IMG/VR virus record: IMGVR_UViG_3300043392_000039
Span: 1 to 35,303 of that record
DNA: 35,303 nt
Direction: 5' to 3' (one strand)
From: a virus
The notes below the pieces were generated by a model. It was given only the letters and a program-made list of their open reading frames with translations, did no database searches and had not been told where the DNA came from. The position numbers were made by a program, and so were the translations under genes. Positions within the stretch are counted from its first letter, which is position 1. Every line of letters starts with the position of its first letter. Of the stretch, positions 1 to 5,302 are shown one piece after another.

Positions 1-127
1 AAAAAAAAAAGCCCTTGCAATAGGATACTTGTATCTATTAAGGTATGAACAAATAACCACCATATAGCACCCCATATAAAGCCCCATATCTTCCACCTAA
101 TGAGCTCAAATAGGTATGCAAGTACAA
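1..127. repeat. Terminal direct repeat, left copy
   Basis: Bases 1-127 are identical to 35177-35303, starting with an A10 run and ending in GTACAA. An exact terminal overlap of this odd length is typical of a de Bruijn assembly of a circular or circularly permuted molecule, so it is probably an assembly overlap, not a biological terminal repeat. The join falls inside a noncoding region, so no gene is split. Confidence 0.95.
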
Positions 128-167
128 AGACATTAACAAAGGATAAATAAGGGCTTAAAATCAATTT
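105..167 (-). repeat. Bipartite noncoding motif, copy 1
   Basis: On the + strand CTCAAATAGGTATG (105-118) and GCTTAAAATCAATTT (153-167) are separated by 34 bases. Reverse-complemented, both blocks recur at 2961-3023 in the same order with exactly the same 34-base gap, although the gap sequence itself has diverged. Conserved blocks at a fixed spacing suggest a two-site protein binding element. A nearby GCAATAGGATA (17-27) also recurs inverted at 2936-2946. Confidence 0.6.
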
Positions 168-207
168 GTTTAGTGTTCTATTGTTTCGGTTAAATAAGGT
201 ACTTATG

Positions 208-230
208 TTATTTAGAATGATTATAAATAA
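208..230. promoter_or_regulatory. Operator-like palindrome, copy 1
   Basis: This 23-bp imperfect palindrome, TTATTTAGA-N5-TATAAATAA, belongs to a family of six related sites. The right arm carries one substitution relative to the consensus TCTAAATAA. It lies in noncoding DNA upstream of the 12-bp repeat array. The symmetry suggests binding by a dimeric DNA-binding protein. Confidence 0.5.
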
Positions 231-319
231 GCAAAAAGGAATAGTTCTAATAGAAAGAAAGAAAAGAAGCAAAAGAAAGAAAGATTAACTCCTTAGGATA
301 CTTTTTTTTTACACTAATT

Positions 320-391
320 AGAATACTTAATAGAATACTTAATAGAATACTTAATAGTGTAATATATAGTATAATTAATAGTGTAATAAAT
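320..391 (+). repeat. Iteron-like array of 12-bp repeats
   Basis: Three exact tandem copies of AGAATACTTAAT (320-355) run without a gap into three related 12-mers: AGTGTAATATAT, AGTATAATTAAT and AGTGTAATAAAT (356-391). Related AGTGTAAT units occur in the opposite orientation at 34683-34703, on the far side of the same noncoding region. Tandem AT-rich repeats of this period resemble initiator-binding iterons. A partition or regulator site is also possible. Confidence 0.6.
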
Positions 392-461
392 TGTAATTGG
401 TAAAAAAAGGAAATATTTTAATTGTGCAAGTATTTAGGAGATGTATTTTTAAAATGTTTCC

Positions 462-484
462 TTATTTAGAATCATTCTAAATTT
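462..484. promoter_or_regulatory. Operator-like palindrome, copy 2
   Basis: TTATTTAGAATCATTCTAAATTT contains a perfect 8-bp inverted repeat, TTTAGAAT-C-ATTCTAAA. It ends 30 bp upstream of the -33 element of the early promoter (515-545), a position suited to controlling that promoter. Confidence 0.55.
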
Positions 485-514
485 CATACTTTTTTAAAAA
501 TAATTTACTTTTCT

Positions 515-545
515 TTTGTATTGTTGTATACGTTAATTATGTTTG
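515..545 (+). promoter_or_regulatory. Early-arm promoter (Bacteroidota type)
   Basis: TTTG (515-518) is followed after 19 bases by TATGTTTG (538-545). This matches the Bacteroidota primary sigma consensus TTTG-N19-TAnnTTTG exactly. The predicted transcript would start near 550 and reach the first early start codon at 578 after a short leader. Confidence 0.75.
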
Positions 546-577
546 TATCGCAATCATTCACAAAAACAAAAAACACA

Positions 578-850
578 ATGAAAAATCAAATAAGCATATT
601 AGACCACAATTGTACCAAAATTGATACAATAGAATTACAAGACTTACGAAAGTATATTACAGATTTTGAAATTAACGAACTTGAAATTTACAGTACAAAA
701 AATGACAATTACTTAACAATTGAGCACAACGGTAAGGGCTGGATATTGACTTCTGAAAATTATAAGAAATTATCCTACCGTTTCCCTCAAGATTCAATTA
801 ATTACAAAATCAAAATTTTAGGCTTAGATTTTATTTTTAACGAAAATTAA
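578..850 (+). CDS. Small early protein of unknown function
   Basis: This 90-residue acidic protein starts MKNQISILDH and I recognise no family. An in-frame ATG lies upstream at 521, but that start would overlap the promoter. The ATG at 578 follows the AAACACAATG context used by many genes in this arm, so I chose it. It is the first gene after the early promoter, a position where phages often keep host-takeover or counter-defence genes; that role is only inferred from position. No membrane segment is visible. Confidence 0.7.
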   Translation: MKNQISILDHNCTKIDTIELQDLRKYITDFEINELEIYSTKNDNYLTIEHNGKGWILTSENYKKLSYRFPQDSINYKIKILGLDFIFNEN

Positions 851-857
851 TAACACA

Positions 858-995
858 ATGAAAAACACAACAAAACGCGAATTAATCGAATTATTTTTAG
901 GTGATGAATCCTACACTAAAAAAGACCTTATCCAATTAGCAAAACAATTAGGGGGGTTACTTATAATTTTAGCCCTTGTTAATTTATTATCTTAA
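858..995 (+). CDS. Tiny membrane protein, 45 residues
   Basis: The ATG at 858 follows TAACACA, 7 bases after the previous stop. The N-terminal half is charged and helical (KRELIELFLGDESYTKKDLI). The C-terminal half, about residues 32-45, is a run of Leu, Ile, Val and Ala that could span a membrane. It is too short for a simple 60-residue cutoff, but its leader and tight spacing match its neighbours. Function unknown. Confidence 0.6.
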   Translation: MKNTTKRELIELFLGDESYTKKDLIQLAKQLGGLLIILALVNLLS

Positions 996-1022
996 TTTTT
1001 TAACCCCTTAAAATATACTATT

Positions 1023-1283
1023 ATGAAAAATTACGCTATCTACGACCAGAAAAAAGACAAAAATTTAAGTCATGTTTTTAATACCATAAAAGAAGCCGAA
1101 ATAAATAATTTATTCCCTGGTAAAAATTATAGCTTTTCGGCAAATAGATTTAAGGAAATTCAGATAGAAAAAAACGGCTTAACTTATATAGCTAATTTAC
1201 AAGATTCTGGATATATAAGCGAAAAAATTCTAATAGGATACTCAAATGAGAGATTAACTCAATTTTATAATTTAACTAAATAA
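1023..1283 (+). CDS. Small early protein of unknown function
   Basis: An 86-residue soluble protein starting MKNYAIYDQKK, rich in Lys, Asn and aromatic residues. I recognise no family. The upstream gap contains AATTTTTTAACC, a variant of the leader element found before the next two genes. It is co-directional and closely spaced with its neighbours, so it is probably part of one early operon. Confidence 0.7.
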   Translation: MKNYAIYDQKKDKNLSHVFNTIKEAEINNLFPGKNYSFSANRFKEIQIEKNGLTYIANLQDSGYISEKILIGYSNERLTQFYNLTK

Positions 1284-1311
1284 ATTTTTAACCCATAAAA
1301 CACGAAAAACA

Positions 1312-1569
1312 ATGCAAACGCAAATAATAGCATATACTTACAATTCATGCAATTCAAAAAAACCTATTCCAGTTTTAGTAAAAAGTTTATCCTACTGGAA
1401 AAATAAAGTATGTAGGCACGAAATTAATACTAATAATATAAATGAATTTTTAGGCACTAAATACAATGAAAATAAGCCCTTTATTTTATCCTATTCAGGT
1501 ACATTAATTAAATCAAATGAAAGGGTTTTTAATGACCAATTTGTGGATTTTATACATATTTCTTATTAA
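1312..1569 (+). CDS. Small early protein with duplicated leader
   Basis: An 85-residue protein with two early cysteines (C13 and a later C near residue 34) and no recognised domain. Its 32-base leader including the ATG (1283-1314) matches the leader of the next gene (1571-1602) at 30 of 32 positions. The two proteins are not obviously alike, so the leader seems to be duplicated as a module independent of the coding sequence. Confidence 0.7.
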   Translation: MQTQIIAYTYNSCNSKKPIPVLVKSLSYWKNKVCRHEINTNNINEFLGTKYNENKPFILSYSGTLIKSNERVFNDQFVDFIHISY

Positions 1570-1599
1570 TAATTTTTAACCTACAAAACACGAAAAACA

Positions 1600-1848
1600 A
1601 TGATAACTAAGGAAAATCTAAAAGAGGTAATTTTATCAATTCCTAAAAAAAGACTTAATCAGGTTTTTAATAACAAAAAAGACTGGTTACTTATTCAACT
1701 ATGTATTTTTAATACTGGTACAAAAGTTTATATCGAAAATAAATATTACCACGAAAAGCATGAAAATTACGCATACCAAACTGGTAATTTATTTTTACAT
1801 AAAGATACATTTTTTGACTTATTGCATGATTTTAATATAAATTTTTAA
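1600..1848 (+). CDS. Small early protein with duplicated leader
   Basis: An 82-residue protein starting MITKENLKEVILS, with a basic helical N terminus followed by an aromatic-rich part (KYYHEKHENYAYQ). I recognise no family. It shares its near-identical 32-base leader with the gene before it. The next start codon lies only 3 bases beyond its stop, which suggests translational coupling. Confidence 0.7.
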   Translation: MITKENLKEVILSIPKKRLNQVFNNKKDWLLIQLCIFNTGTKVYIENKYYHEKHENYAYQTGNLFLHKDTFFDLLHDFNINF

Positions 1849-1851
1849 CTT

Positions 1852-2097
1852 ATGAAATTTTCAACAAAAACAATATTTAAAGAAAACATAGTTTTGTTTT
1901 CAAATGATATATGGGAAATATCTATTTTCCCACAATTGCATGAAATTGTAATTTCAAATAGTAGCGAAATTTATTACGGATATCCTACTAATTGCAAAAG
2001 CAAAATTTTTTGGGATAGTACAAATTTTCCTAAATATTTAGGACAAAAGGCTATAAAATCAATTCGAAAAATTAAAATTAATTCAATATATGAATAA
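1852..2097 (+). CDS. Small early protein of unknown function
   Basis: An 81-residue protein starting MKFSTKTIFKE. A likely beta-rich middle (FPQLHEIVISNSSEIYYGY) is followed by a basic C terminus (KAIKSIRKIKINS). I recognise no family. It begins 3 bases after the upstream stop and overlaps the next gene by 8 bases, so it should be cotranscribed and translationally coupled. Confidence 0.7.
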   Translation: MKFSTKTIFKENIVLFSNDIWEISIFPQLHEIVISNSSEIYYGYPTNCKSKIFWDSTNFPKYLGQKAIKSIRKIKINSIYE

Positions 2098-2272
2098 GGA
2101 TATTTTAATTAATCAAGTAGATATATTAATAGCTGAAAAGAAAAGAAAATTTTCAAATATTGATATTTCGCTACCAAAATCAATAGAAGAAAAAGAATTG
2201 GACAAAAAGATAAATTCTATTTTTTCTCAAATTCAAGAAATTATAAGAAACAAAAGAAAATCAACACTATGA
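2090..2272 (+). CDS. Small coiled-coil-like early protein
   Basis: A 60-residue, strongly charged protein, probably almost entirely helical: MNKDILINQVDILIAEKKRK followed by EEKELDKKINSIFSQIQEI. Its start overlaps the end of the upstream gene by 8 bases and its stop overlaps the next ATG (ATGA type). Function unknown. A short helical adaptor or inhibitor would fit its composition, but nothing in the sequence shows this. Confidence 0.65.
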   Translation: MNKDILINQVDILIAEKKRKFSNIDISLPKSIEEKELDKKINSIFSQIQEIIRNKRKSTL

Positions 2273-2472
2273 AAAATGAATATATAATTTGGGGTATTAA
2301 ACCCGAAAATAATTTTGAAGAAATTTTGTACACAAAAGCGACAAATTTAGGTCAAGCTGAAATAGCATGCTACATGTTAGAAACAAGATACCAATGTAAA
2401 AAATGTCGGATACAAATTTTAGATTTTAGTAATGATTTTAACAAAGATTTTTTAAACGCAATTAATCAATAA
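2269..2472 (+). CDS. Small early protein with Cys cluster
   Basis: A 67-residue protein starting MKNEYIIWGIKPEN, with cysteines in the stretch ACYMLETRYQCKKC. Similar short proteins with an early IWG motif and an alternating alpha/beta pattern occur on Bacteroidota mobile elements, in my recollection, but their function is not known to me. It overlaps the upstream gene by 4 bases. Confidence 0.65.
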   Translation: MKNEYIIWGIKPENNFEEILYTKATNLGQAEIACYMLETRYQCKKCRIQILDFSNDFNKDFLNAINQ

Positions 2473-2476
2473 CACT

Positions 2477-2707
2477 ATGAAGCGTTTCAGAATAAACCCA
2501 AATAATGAAATTAATATTTTCATAAGGTATAAAGGTGAATTAATACTACGAACGGTCTACGAAAAGGGTTTTAATTCAATTAACGATACAGTTAAATATT
2601 CAAAAGGTCTTTTGAGTAATTTGCACAAAAACAAAGGATACCGAATAGAAATAGGAATTTTTAACCTTGACACGGGACAAAGTAAATTTATTAATACATT
2701 CAGTTAA
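2477..2707 (+). CDS. Last gene of the small early operon
   Basis: A 76-residue protein starting MKRFRINPNNE, with a beta-rich appearance (EINIFIRYKGELILRTVYE) and no recognised domain. It follows the previous stop by 4 bases with a TAACACT leader. A strong hairpin terminator begins 4 bases after its stop, so it closes the first early transcription unit. Confidence 0.7.
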   Translation: MKRFRINPNNEINIFIRYKGELILRTVYEKGFNSINDTVKYSKGLLSNLHKNKGYRIEIGIFNLDTGQSKFINTFS

Positions 2708-2710
2708 AAA

Positions 2711-2745
2711 GACACGAAGCCCCAATTTAGGGGCTTTTGTCGTTT
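2711..2745 (+). terminator. Intrinsic terminator of the early operon
   Basis: GCCCC (2719-2723) and GGGGC (2730-2734) pair around the loop AATTTA and are followed by TTTTGTCG. Flanking bases (GACACGAA against TTTTGTCG) can extend the stem with mismatches. It starts just after the stop at 2707. Confidence 0.75.
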
Positions 2746-2782
2746 AAATAGGGGGTATATTAATTTAACCCCTTAATTAAAT

Positions 2783-2824
2783 AGCCCTTTTTGGGCTTTT
2801 CTTATTTATAGCCCTTTGTGGGCT
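2783..2824 (+). terminator. Tandem back-up terminator hairpins
   Basis: Two near-identical hairpins follow the first terminator: AGCCC-TTTTT-GGGCT (2783-2797) and AGCCC-TTTGT-GGGCT (2810-2824), each followed by a T-rich tract. Three hairpins in a row would isolate the early operon from the genes that follow, or mark an RNA processing or folding region. Confidence 0.55.
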
Positions 2825-2960
2825 TTATTTATTTAAAGCCTTACCAATATATCAAGCGAAGCAATTCGAAGCGATACAAGTCAAAAGAAAGGGCAAAAAT
2901 AGGGGTACTTATTAGGGCTTATTAGTAGCCTAAAATATCCTATTGCCTTAATACTTTGAT

Positions 2961-3023
2961 AAATTGATTTTAAGCGACTTTTATAGGTCTAAACATAGAA
3001 ACATATTACCATACCTATTTGAG
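2961..3023 (+). repeat. Bipartite noncoding motif, copy 2
   Basis: AAATTGATTTTAAGC (2961-2975) and CATACCTATTTGAG (3010-3023) are separated by 34 bases. They are the inverted counterpart of 105-167, with identical block order and gap length. It lies 52 bases upstream of the gene starting at 3076. Confidence 0.6.
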
Positions 3024-3075
3024 TGGCTTAAACGCTAAATATAGTACCTTAAATTAAATTTAAACTTTAAAGATT

Positions 3076-3348
3076 ATGAACACAAAGCAAGAAAAACAAA
3101 AAAACTATGAACTAATAGGCTTTATTCAATTCCCAAAACCAAAACCCACACTATTTAGAACAATTCTAAATAAGCTACTTTGGAGTGAAGAAAAAGTGGA
3201 AAAAGTCGCCCATTGGCATTTGGGTAAAAAAGCTGATAGTCCCAGGAATTTTTCGGAAAAAATTCTAAAATTGGTCGGAATCCTTTTGTGGATTATCGTT
3301 GGACTAAATTTAATTATCACAATTTTAATTTATAAAATATTTTTCTAA
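3076..3348 (+). CDS. Small C-tail-anchored membrane protein
   Basis: A 90-residue protein with a polar, Lys-rich N-terminal domain and one long hydrophobic segment at about residues 66-88 (GILLWIIVGLNLIITIL). The topology is that of a tail-anchored inner-membrane protein. Function unknown; superinfection exclusion or membrane recruitment would fit but is unproven. A copy of the operator-like palindrome lies inside its coding sequence at 3151-3173. Confidence 0.65.
   Translation: MNTKQEKQKNYELIGFIQFPKPKPTLFRTILNKLLWSEEKVEKVAHWHLGKKADSPRNFSEKILKLVGILLWIIVGLNLIITILIYKIFF
3151..3173. promoter_or_regulatory. Operator-like palindrome, coding copy
   Basis: CTATTTAGAACAATTCTAAATAA fits the family found in the divergent region, with arms TTTAGAA and TTCTAAA. 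It lies inside the small membrane-protein gene, about 180 bp upstream of the promoter of the ribbon-helix-helix gene. Its presence in coding DNA shows the motif is not just a feature of noncoding base composition. Confidence 0.45.
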
Positions 3349-3354
3349 TAATTG

Positions 3355-3387
3355 TTTGCAAATATTATTAATAAATGTTTACATTTG
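3355..3387 (+). promoter_or_regulatory. Promoter of the regulator gene (Bacteroidota type)
   Basis: TTTG (3355-3358) and TACATTTG (3380-3387) are separated by 21 bases. The -7 element matches TAnnTTTG exactly and lies 25 bases before the start codon at 3413. The surrounding AATGTTTAC and TTGTACAA closely resemble the promoter at 5707-5737, suggesting the two are related or coregulated. Confidence 0.65.
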
Positions 3388-3412
3388 TACAAGAAATCAC
3401 AACAAGAAAAAA

Positions 3413-3601
3413 ATGAAGATTAAAACAGTAGAAAACCCAAAGAAAGCAGGTCGCCCACAAGGTGAACCAACATCGGTAATTTCGGTAAGAATCCCAACTG
3501 CATTAAAGAAGGAAGTAGATGAAAGATTTGGAATCGGTTGGCAAGGAATGTTCAAGGATTTCATTAAGGTTTACTTAATGGATAGAGATTCCAAAATTTA
3601 A
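3413..3601 (+). CDS. Ribbon-helix-helix DNA-binding regulator
   Basis: A 62-residue basic protein. Residues about 20-37 (SVISVRIPTALKKEVDER) fit the beta strand and first helix of CopG/Arc-type ribbon-helix-helix domains. The N-terminal KKAGRPQGEP resembles an AT-hook-like basic arm. Such proteins bind as dimers to short inverted repeats, and the genome carries a family of six TTTAGA-N5-TCTAAA palindromes that could be its operators; that link is inferred. An in-frame TTG upstream at 3356 would start inside the promoter, so the ATG at 3413 is preferred. It has its own promoter and terminator. Confidence 0.7.
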   Translation: MKIKTVENPKKAGRPQGEPTSVISVRIPTALKKEVDERFGIGWQGMFKDFIKVYLMDRDSKI

Positions 3602-3650
3602 TTAGTAGTAGATTGTTTTTCATAGTATAGGTTAAAGGATGATTAATTAA

Positions 3651-3680
3651 AGGGGTGAAAATTTTTTTCACCTCTTTTTC
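3651..3680 (+). terminator. Intrinsic terminator after the regulator gene
   Basis: AGGGGTGAA pairs with TTCACCTCT around an A/T-rich loop, followed by TTTTTC. It lies 50 bases after the stop of the ribbon-helix-helix gene and makes that gene monocistronic. Confidence 0.7.
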
Positions 3681-3730
3681 TCAAAATTATTTTTTCCTAT
3701 TTGAAAAATAAGGCACTTTTTTGAAAATCA

Positions 3731-3738
3731 TAAATTTG
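3731..3738 (+). promoter_or_regulatory. Possible promoter -7 element
   Basis: TAAATTTG matches the Bacteroidota -7 element TAnnTTTG and lies just after the regulator terminator, but no TTTG sits at the ideal -33 distance (the nearest, at 3700-3703, is 27 bases away). If active, transcription would start at or very near the ATG at 3744, giving an almost leaderless message. Confidence 0.35.
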
Positions 3739-3743
3739 AAATT

Positions 3744-3848
3744 ATGAAAAATGAATTGGATGAAATTAATCACAAATTTGTAGCAGTGTGTTATTGGCTA
3801 ATTGCTATAAGTACAATTATTATACTACTTAAATGTTGCGACCTATGA
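3744..3848 (+). CDS. Tiny membrane protein, 34 residues
   Basis: The polar N terminus MKNELDEINHKF is followed by a hydrophobic stretch at about residues 13-29 (VAVCYWLIAISTIIILL) that can span the membrane, and the protein ends KCCDL. Its stop overlaps the next start (ATGA), which supports translation. Function unknown. Confidence 0.5.
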   Translation: MKNELDEINHKFVAVCYWLIAISTIIILLKCCDL

Positions 3849-3991
3849 GCATCTTAAAGAAAATGAAAAAGAAATATTATTCCATTAATAAAAATAATTG
3901 GGATGAAATTGAAAAGCAAAAAGAAATACAATGGGCTTTATCTGATTGGTTAAAAATTAGAGATTATTTAAAATTAAATCAAAGTAAATGA
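3845..3991 (+). CDS. Tiny basic protein, 48 residues
   Basis: Starts MSILKKMKKKYY inside an ATGA overlap with the upstream gene and ends in an ATGA overlap with the downstream one. It is rich in Lys and Trp (NNWDEIEKQ, QWALSDWLK) with no recognised domain. A second in-frame ATG after six residues could be the real start. The chained overlaps are the main evidence that it is a gene. Confidence 0.5.
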   Translation: MSILKKMKKKYYSINKNNWDEIEKQKEIQWALSDWLKIRDYLKLNQSK

Positions 3992-4167
3992 CACCAAAAG
4001 AACAAGCTAAATCATTTTATGTTCAAGCATTAATGCAAGGGTATAATGAAACGATTGCCTTAGAGATGGCAAAGTTTGCAGTTGATAAAGTTATTAATTA
4101 TGGTGAATTAGATAGAATATCAGAAAGTTTTTGGTATGATGTATTAGAAGAACTTGAATCAATGTAA
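3988..4167 (+). CDS. Small acidic helical protein, 59 residues
   Basis: Starts MTPKEQAKSFYVQALMQGYN; the rest is acidic and helical (ETIALEMAKFAVDKV, ESFWYDVLEELES). Family unknown. The start overlaps the upstream stop by 4 bases and the next gene begins one base after its stop, so it belongs to a tightly packed operon. Confidence 0.6.
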   Translation: MTPKEQAKSFYVQALMQGYNETIALEMAKFAVDKVINYGELDRISESFWYDVLEELESM

Positions 4168-4168
4168 T

Positions 4169-4306
4169 ATGAAAATAAGACTAACAGTATTTATGAATAG
4201 GCTTGAAATTTTGCCTTGCATCACACTCCACAAATGGGATAAGAGTGCATCAATTTATTTCTCTTGGATTATATTCTCATTAGGCTTCGGTATCAAATGG
4301 AAGTAA
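4169..4306 (+). CDS. Tiny protein overlapping the RusA gene
   Basis: A 45-residue ORF starting MKIRLTVFMNRLEI, one base after the previous stop. Its C terminus (SIYFSWIIFSLGFGIKW) is hydrophobic and could insert in a membrane. Its last 10 bases overlap the RusA start. Function unknown. It fills a gap that would otherwise be unusually large for this operon. Confidence 0.5.
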   Translation: MKIRLTVFMNRLEILPCITLHKWDKSASIYFSWIIFSLGFGIKWK

Positions 4307-4647
4307 TCTACGGAACTGTACCGAGTAAGTCTAACTCTTATCGCTTTAGTGGTAAGTTTATGTATAAGACTAAGGCACTTAAAGATTATGAGGCTTCATT
4401 CATTGAGCAATGTAAAGTTTATAAAGATGCAAACCTGGAAGGTAATCTAAGGATAATAATAATGGTGTACTATCCCAATAGAAAGAGTGATTTGGATGGG
4501 TGTGCAAAAGCCTGCCTTGATTTATTGCAAAAGGTTAATGCTTTTGAGAATGACAATAAGGTTGCAGAATTATTTTTATATAAAGGATTGGATAAGGAAA
4601 ATCCAAGAATTGAATTTTTGATTGAACAAGTAGATTATGTTATATAA
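4297..4647 (+). CDS. rusA: RusA-like Holliday junction resolvase
   Basis: A 116-residue protein. RusA enzymes are small dimeric Mg2+-dependent nucleases that cleave four-way DNA junctions arising in recombination and replication. The catalytic pattern is intact: D65, D67, K71 and D86 have exactly the spacing of E. coli RusA D70, D72, K76 and D91, in the context RKSDLDGCAK and ENDNKVAEL. The ATG at 4297 gives a normal family length and the family N terminus (IYGTVPSKSNSY). It would act with the phage nuclease and SSB-like protein, and before packaging to remove branches. Confidence 0.85.
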   Translation: MEVIYGTVPSKSNSYRFSGKFMYKTKALKDYEASFIEQCKVYKDANLEGNLRIIIMVYYPNRKSDLDGCAKACLDLLQKVNAFENDNKVAELFLYKGLDKENPRIEFLIEQVDYVI

Positions 4648-4649
4648 AG

Positions 4650-4807
4650 TAACCCTAACTTAAATGTTGCTATAAAGTTAGATTTGTTGGCATAAGCAAT
4701 GATGCACGAACAAGGGTTGGATGAGCCGAATATTACGCCTCCTCGTGAATATTACCAACTTAAATGTAAAGATATTCTGACTGATGGAAAGACATCATTT
4801 TTTTTTT
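4650..4807 (+). ncRNA. Candidate structured small RNA with terminator
   Basis: The segment downstream of rusA is noncoding and folds well by eye. AACCC (4651-4655) pairs with GGGTT (4714-4718) and encloses two hairpins: TAACTT (4656-4661) with AAGTTA (4675-4680), and TTGTT plus GCAT (4684-4693) with ATGC and AACAA (4702-4713). A third hairpin, ACG-CCTCCT-CGT (4735-4746), exposes a CCUCCU loop and is flanked by two copies of GAATATTAC. It ends with TGATG-GAAAGA-CATCA and a T10 tract (4782-4807), a textbook intrinsic terminator. I match it to no known RNA family and see no clear promoter of its own. It could also be a structured 3' end of the rusA message. Confidence 0.5.
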
Positions 4808-4826
4808 AAACTAAACCAAACACACA

Positions 4827-4937
4827 ATGAAAGCGAAATTAAAAGAAACATTTTGGCTAATTGTTGAACTAATGATTGCCATAGCCTACATCCCAGTTGA
4901 TTATTTCCGAGAATTATTTAACCAAAACACAAAATGA
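4827..4937 (+). CDS. Tiny membrane protein, 36 residues
   Basis: MKAKLKETFW is followed by the hydrophobic stretch LIVELMIAIAYIPV and a polar tail. The A/C-rich leader (CAAACACACAATG) is typical of this arm. Its stop overlaps the next start by 4 bases. A single-span membrane protein is likely; the role is unknown. Confidence 0.6.
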   Translation: MKAKLKETFWLIVELMIAIAYIPVDYFRELFNQNTK

Positions 4938-5302
4938 ACCAAAAAGAATCACACAAGTTTTTAACTTATTATAGCTTAGCTAACTTCATGACCGACTTTA
5001 TAGAGGACAAGTGGGCTAACTCATCAAATAATGTAAAGAAGGTTAAGTATCTCACCAATCAATTAAAGGGCGAATTAGAGAAATCTATCAATCACATTTT
5101 TGCAAGCAAGGAAACACAAGGAGTGGACATGAATAATGTCTTAGACCAATTTGTGAACGCATCCTATGTAATGGAAAAGTTCTTTGCCATTGGATTAGAG
5201 ATGGATTTAATGGAAGATAATAAGAGAGCCGAATTGAATGACCGGTTGAATAAATTATTATTAGAATATACAATAGACTTAAATAAATATGAAGGTAGAT
5301 AG
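4934..5302 (+). CDS. Conserved-looking helical protein, unknown
   Basis: A 122-residue soluble protein that looks all-helical and acidic: KFLTYYSLANFMTDFIEDKW early, then NVLDQFVNASYVMEKFFAIG and LNDRLNKLLLEYTIDL. I recognise no family. It starts within an ATGA overlap and overlaps the following MazG-like gene by 14 bases. A role in nucleotide or DNA metabolism is suggested only by its neighbours. Confidence 0.75.
   Translation: MNQKESHKFLTYYSLANFMTDFIEDKWANSSNNVKKVKYLTNQLKGELEKSINHIFASKETQGVDMNNVLDQFVNASYVMEKFFAIGLEMDLMEDNKRAELNDRLNKLLLEYTIDLNKYEGR

Larger units (their letters stand above)
1..577. other. Left half of the divergent noncoding region
   Basis: No convincing gene lies here. Together with 34587-35176 it forms one noncoding region of about 1.17 kb between the divergent arms. 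It holds one bipartite motif (105-167), two copies of a 23-bp palindrome (208-230, 462-484), a six-unit 12-bp repeat array (320-391) and the promoter of the early arm (515-545). The high AT content and repeats make it the best origin candidate in the genome. That role is inferred from layout only. Confidence 0.6.
2708..3075. other. Noncoding segment after the early operon
   Basis: These 368 bases contain no convincing gene. They hold three consecutive hairpins (2719-2824), a short direct repeat of CGAAGC around AATT (about 2858-2874), and the second copy of the bipartite motif (2961-3023) with an inverted ATATCCTATTGC (2935-2946) also seen near base 17. The resemblance to the main divergent region suggests a secondary regulatory or replication site. 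Confidence 0.5.

Noticed and set aside
1-127. Terminal repeat as a true biological direct terminal repeat
   Set aside because: Its 127-base exact length fits an assembly overlap; real short terminal repeats would need read-end evidence.
320-391. The repeat array as a CRISPR array
   Set aside because: Units are 12 bp and directly adjacent, with no spacers and no cas genes.
2853-2880. CGAAGC repeats with central AATT as an operator
   Set aside because: Only two short direct copies are present, with no symmetry and no similar copies elsewhere.
3356-3412. Upstream TTG start for the ribbon-helix-helix gene
   Set aside because: The added residues would be encoded by the promoter; an ATG with an A-rich leader lies downstream.
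4781-4797. CTGATGGAAAG as a hammerhead ribozyme core
   Set aside because: The spacing lacks the second stem between CUGAUGA and GAAA; the sequence is better explained as the terminator hairpin.
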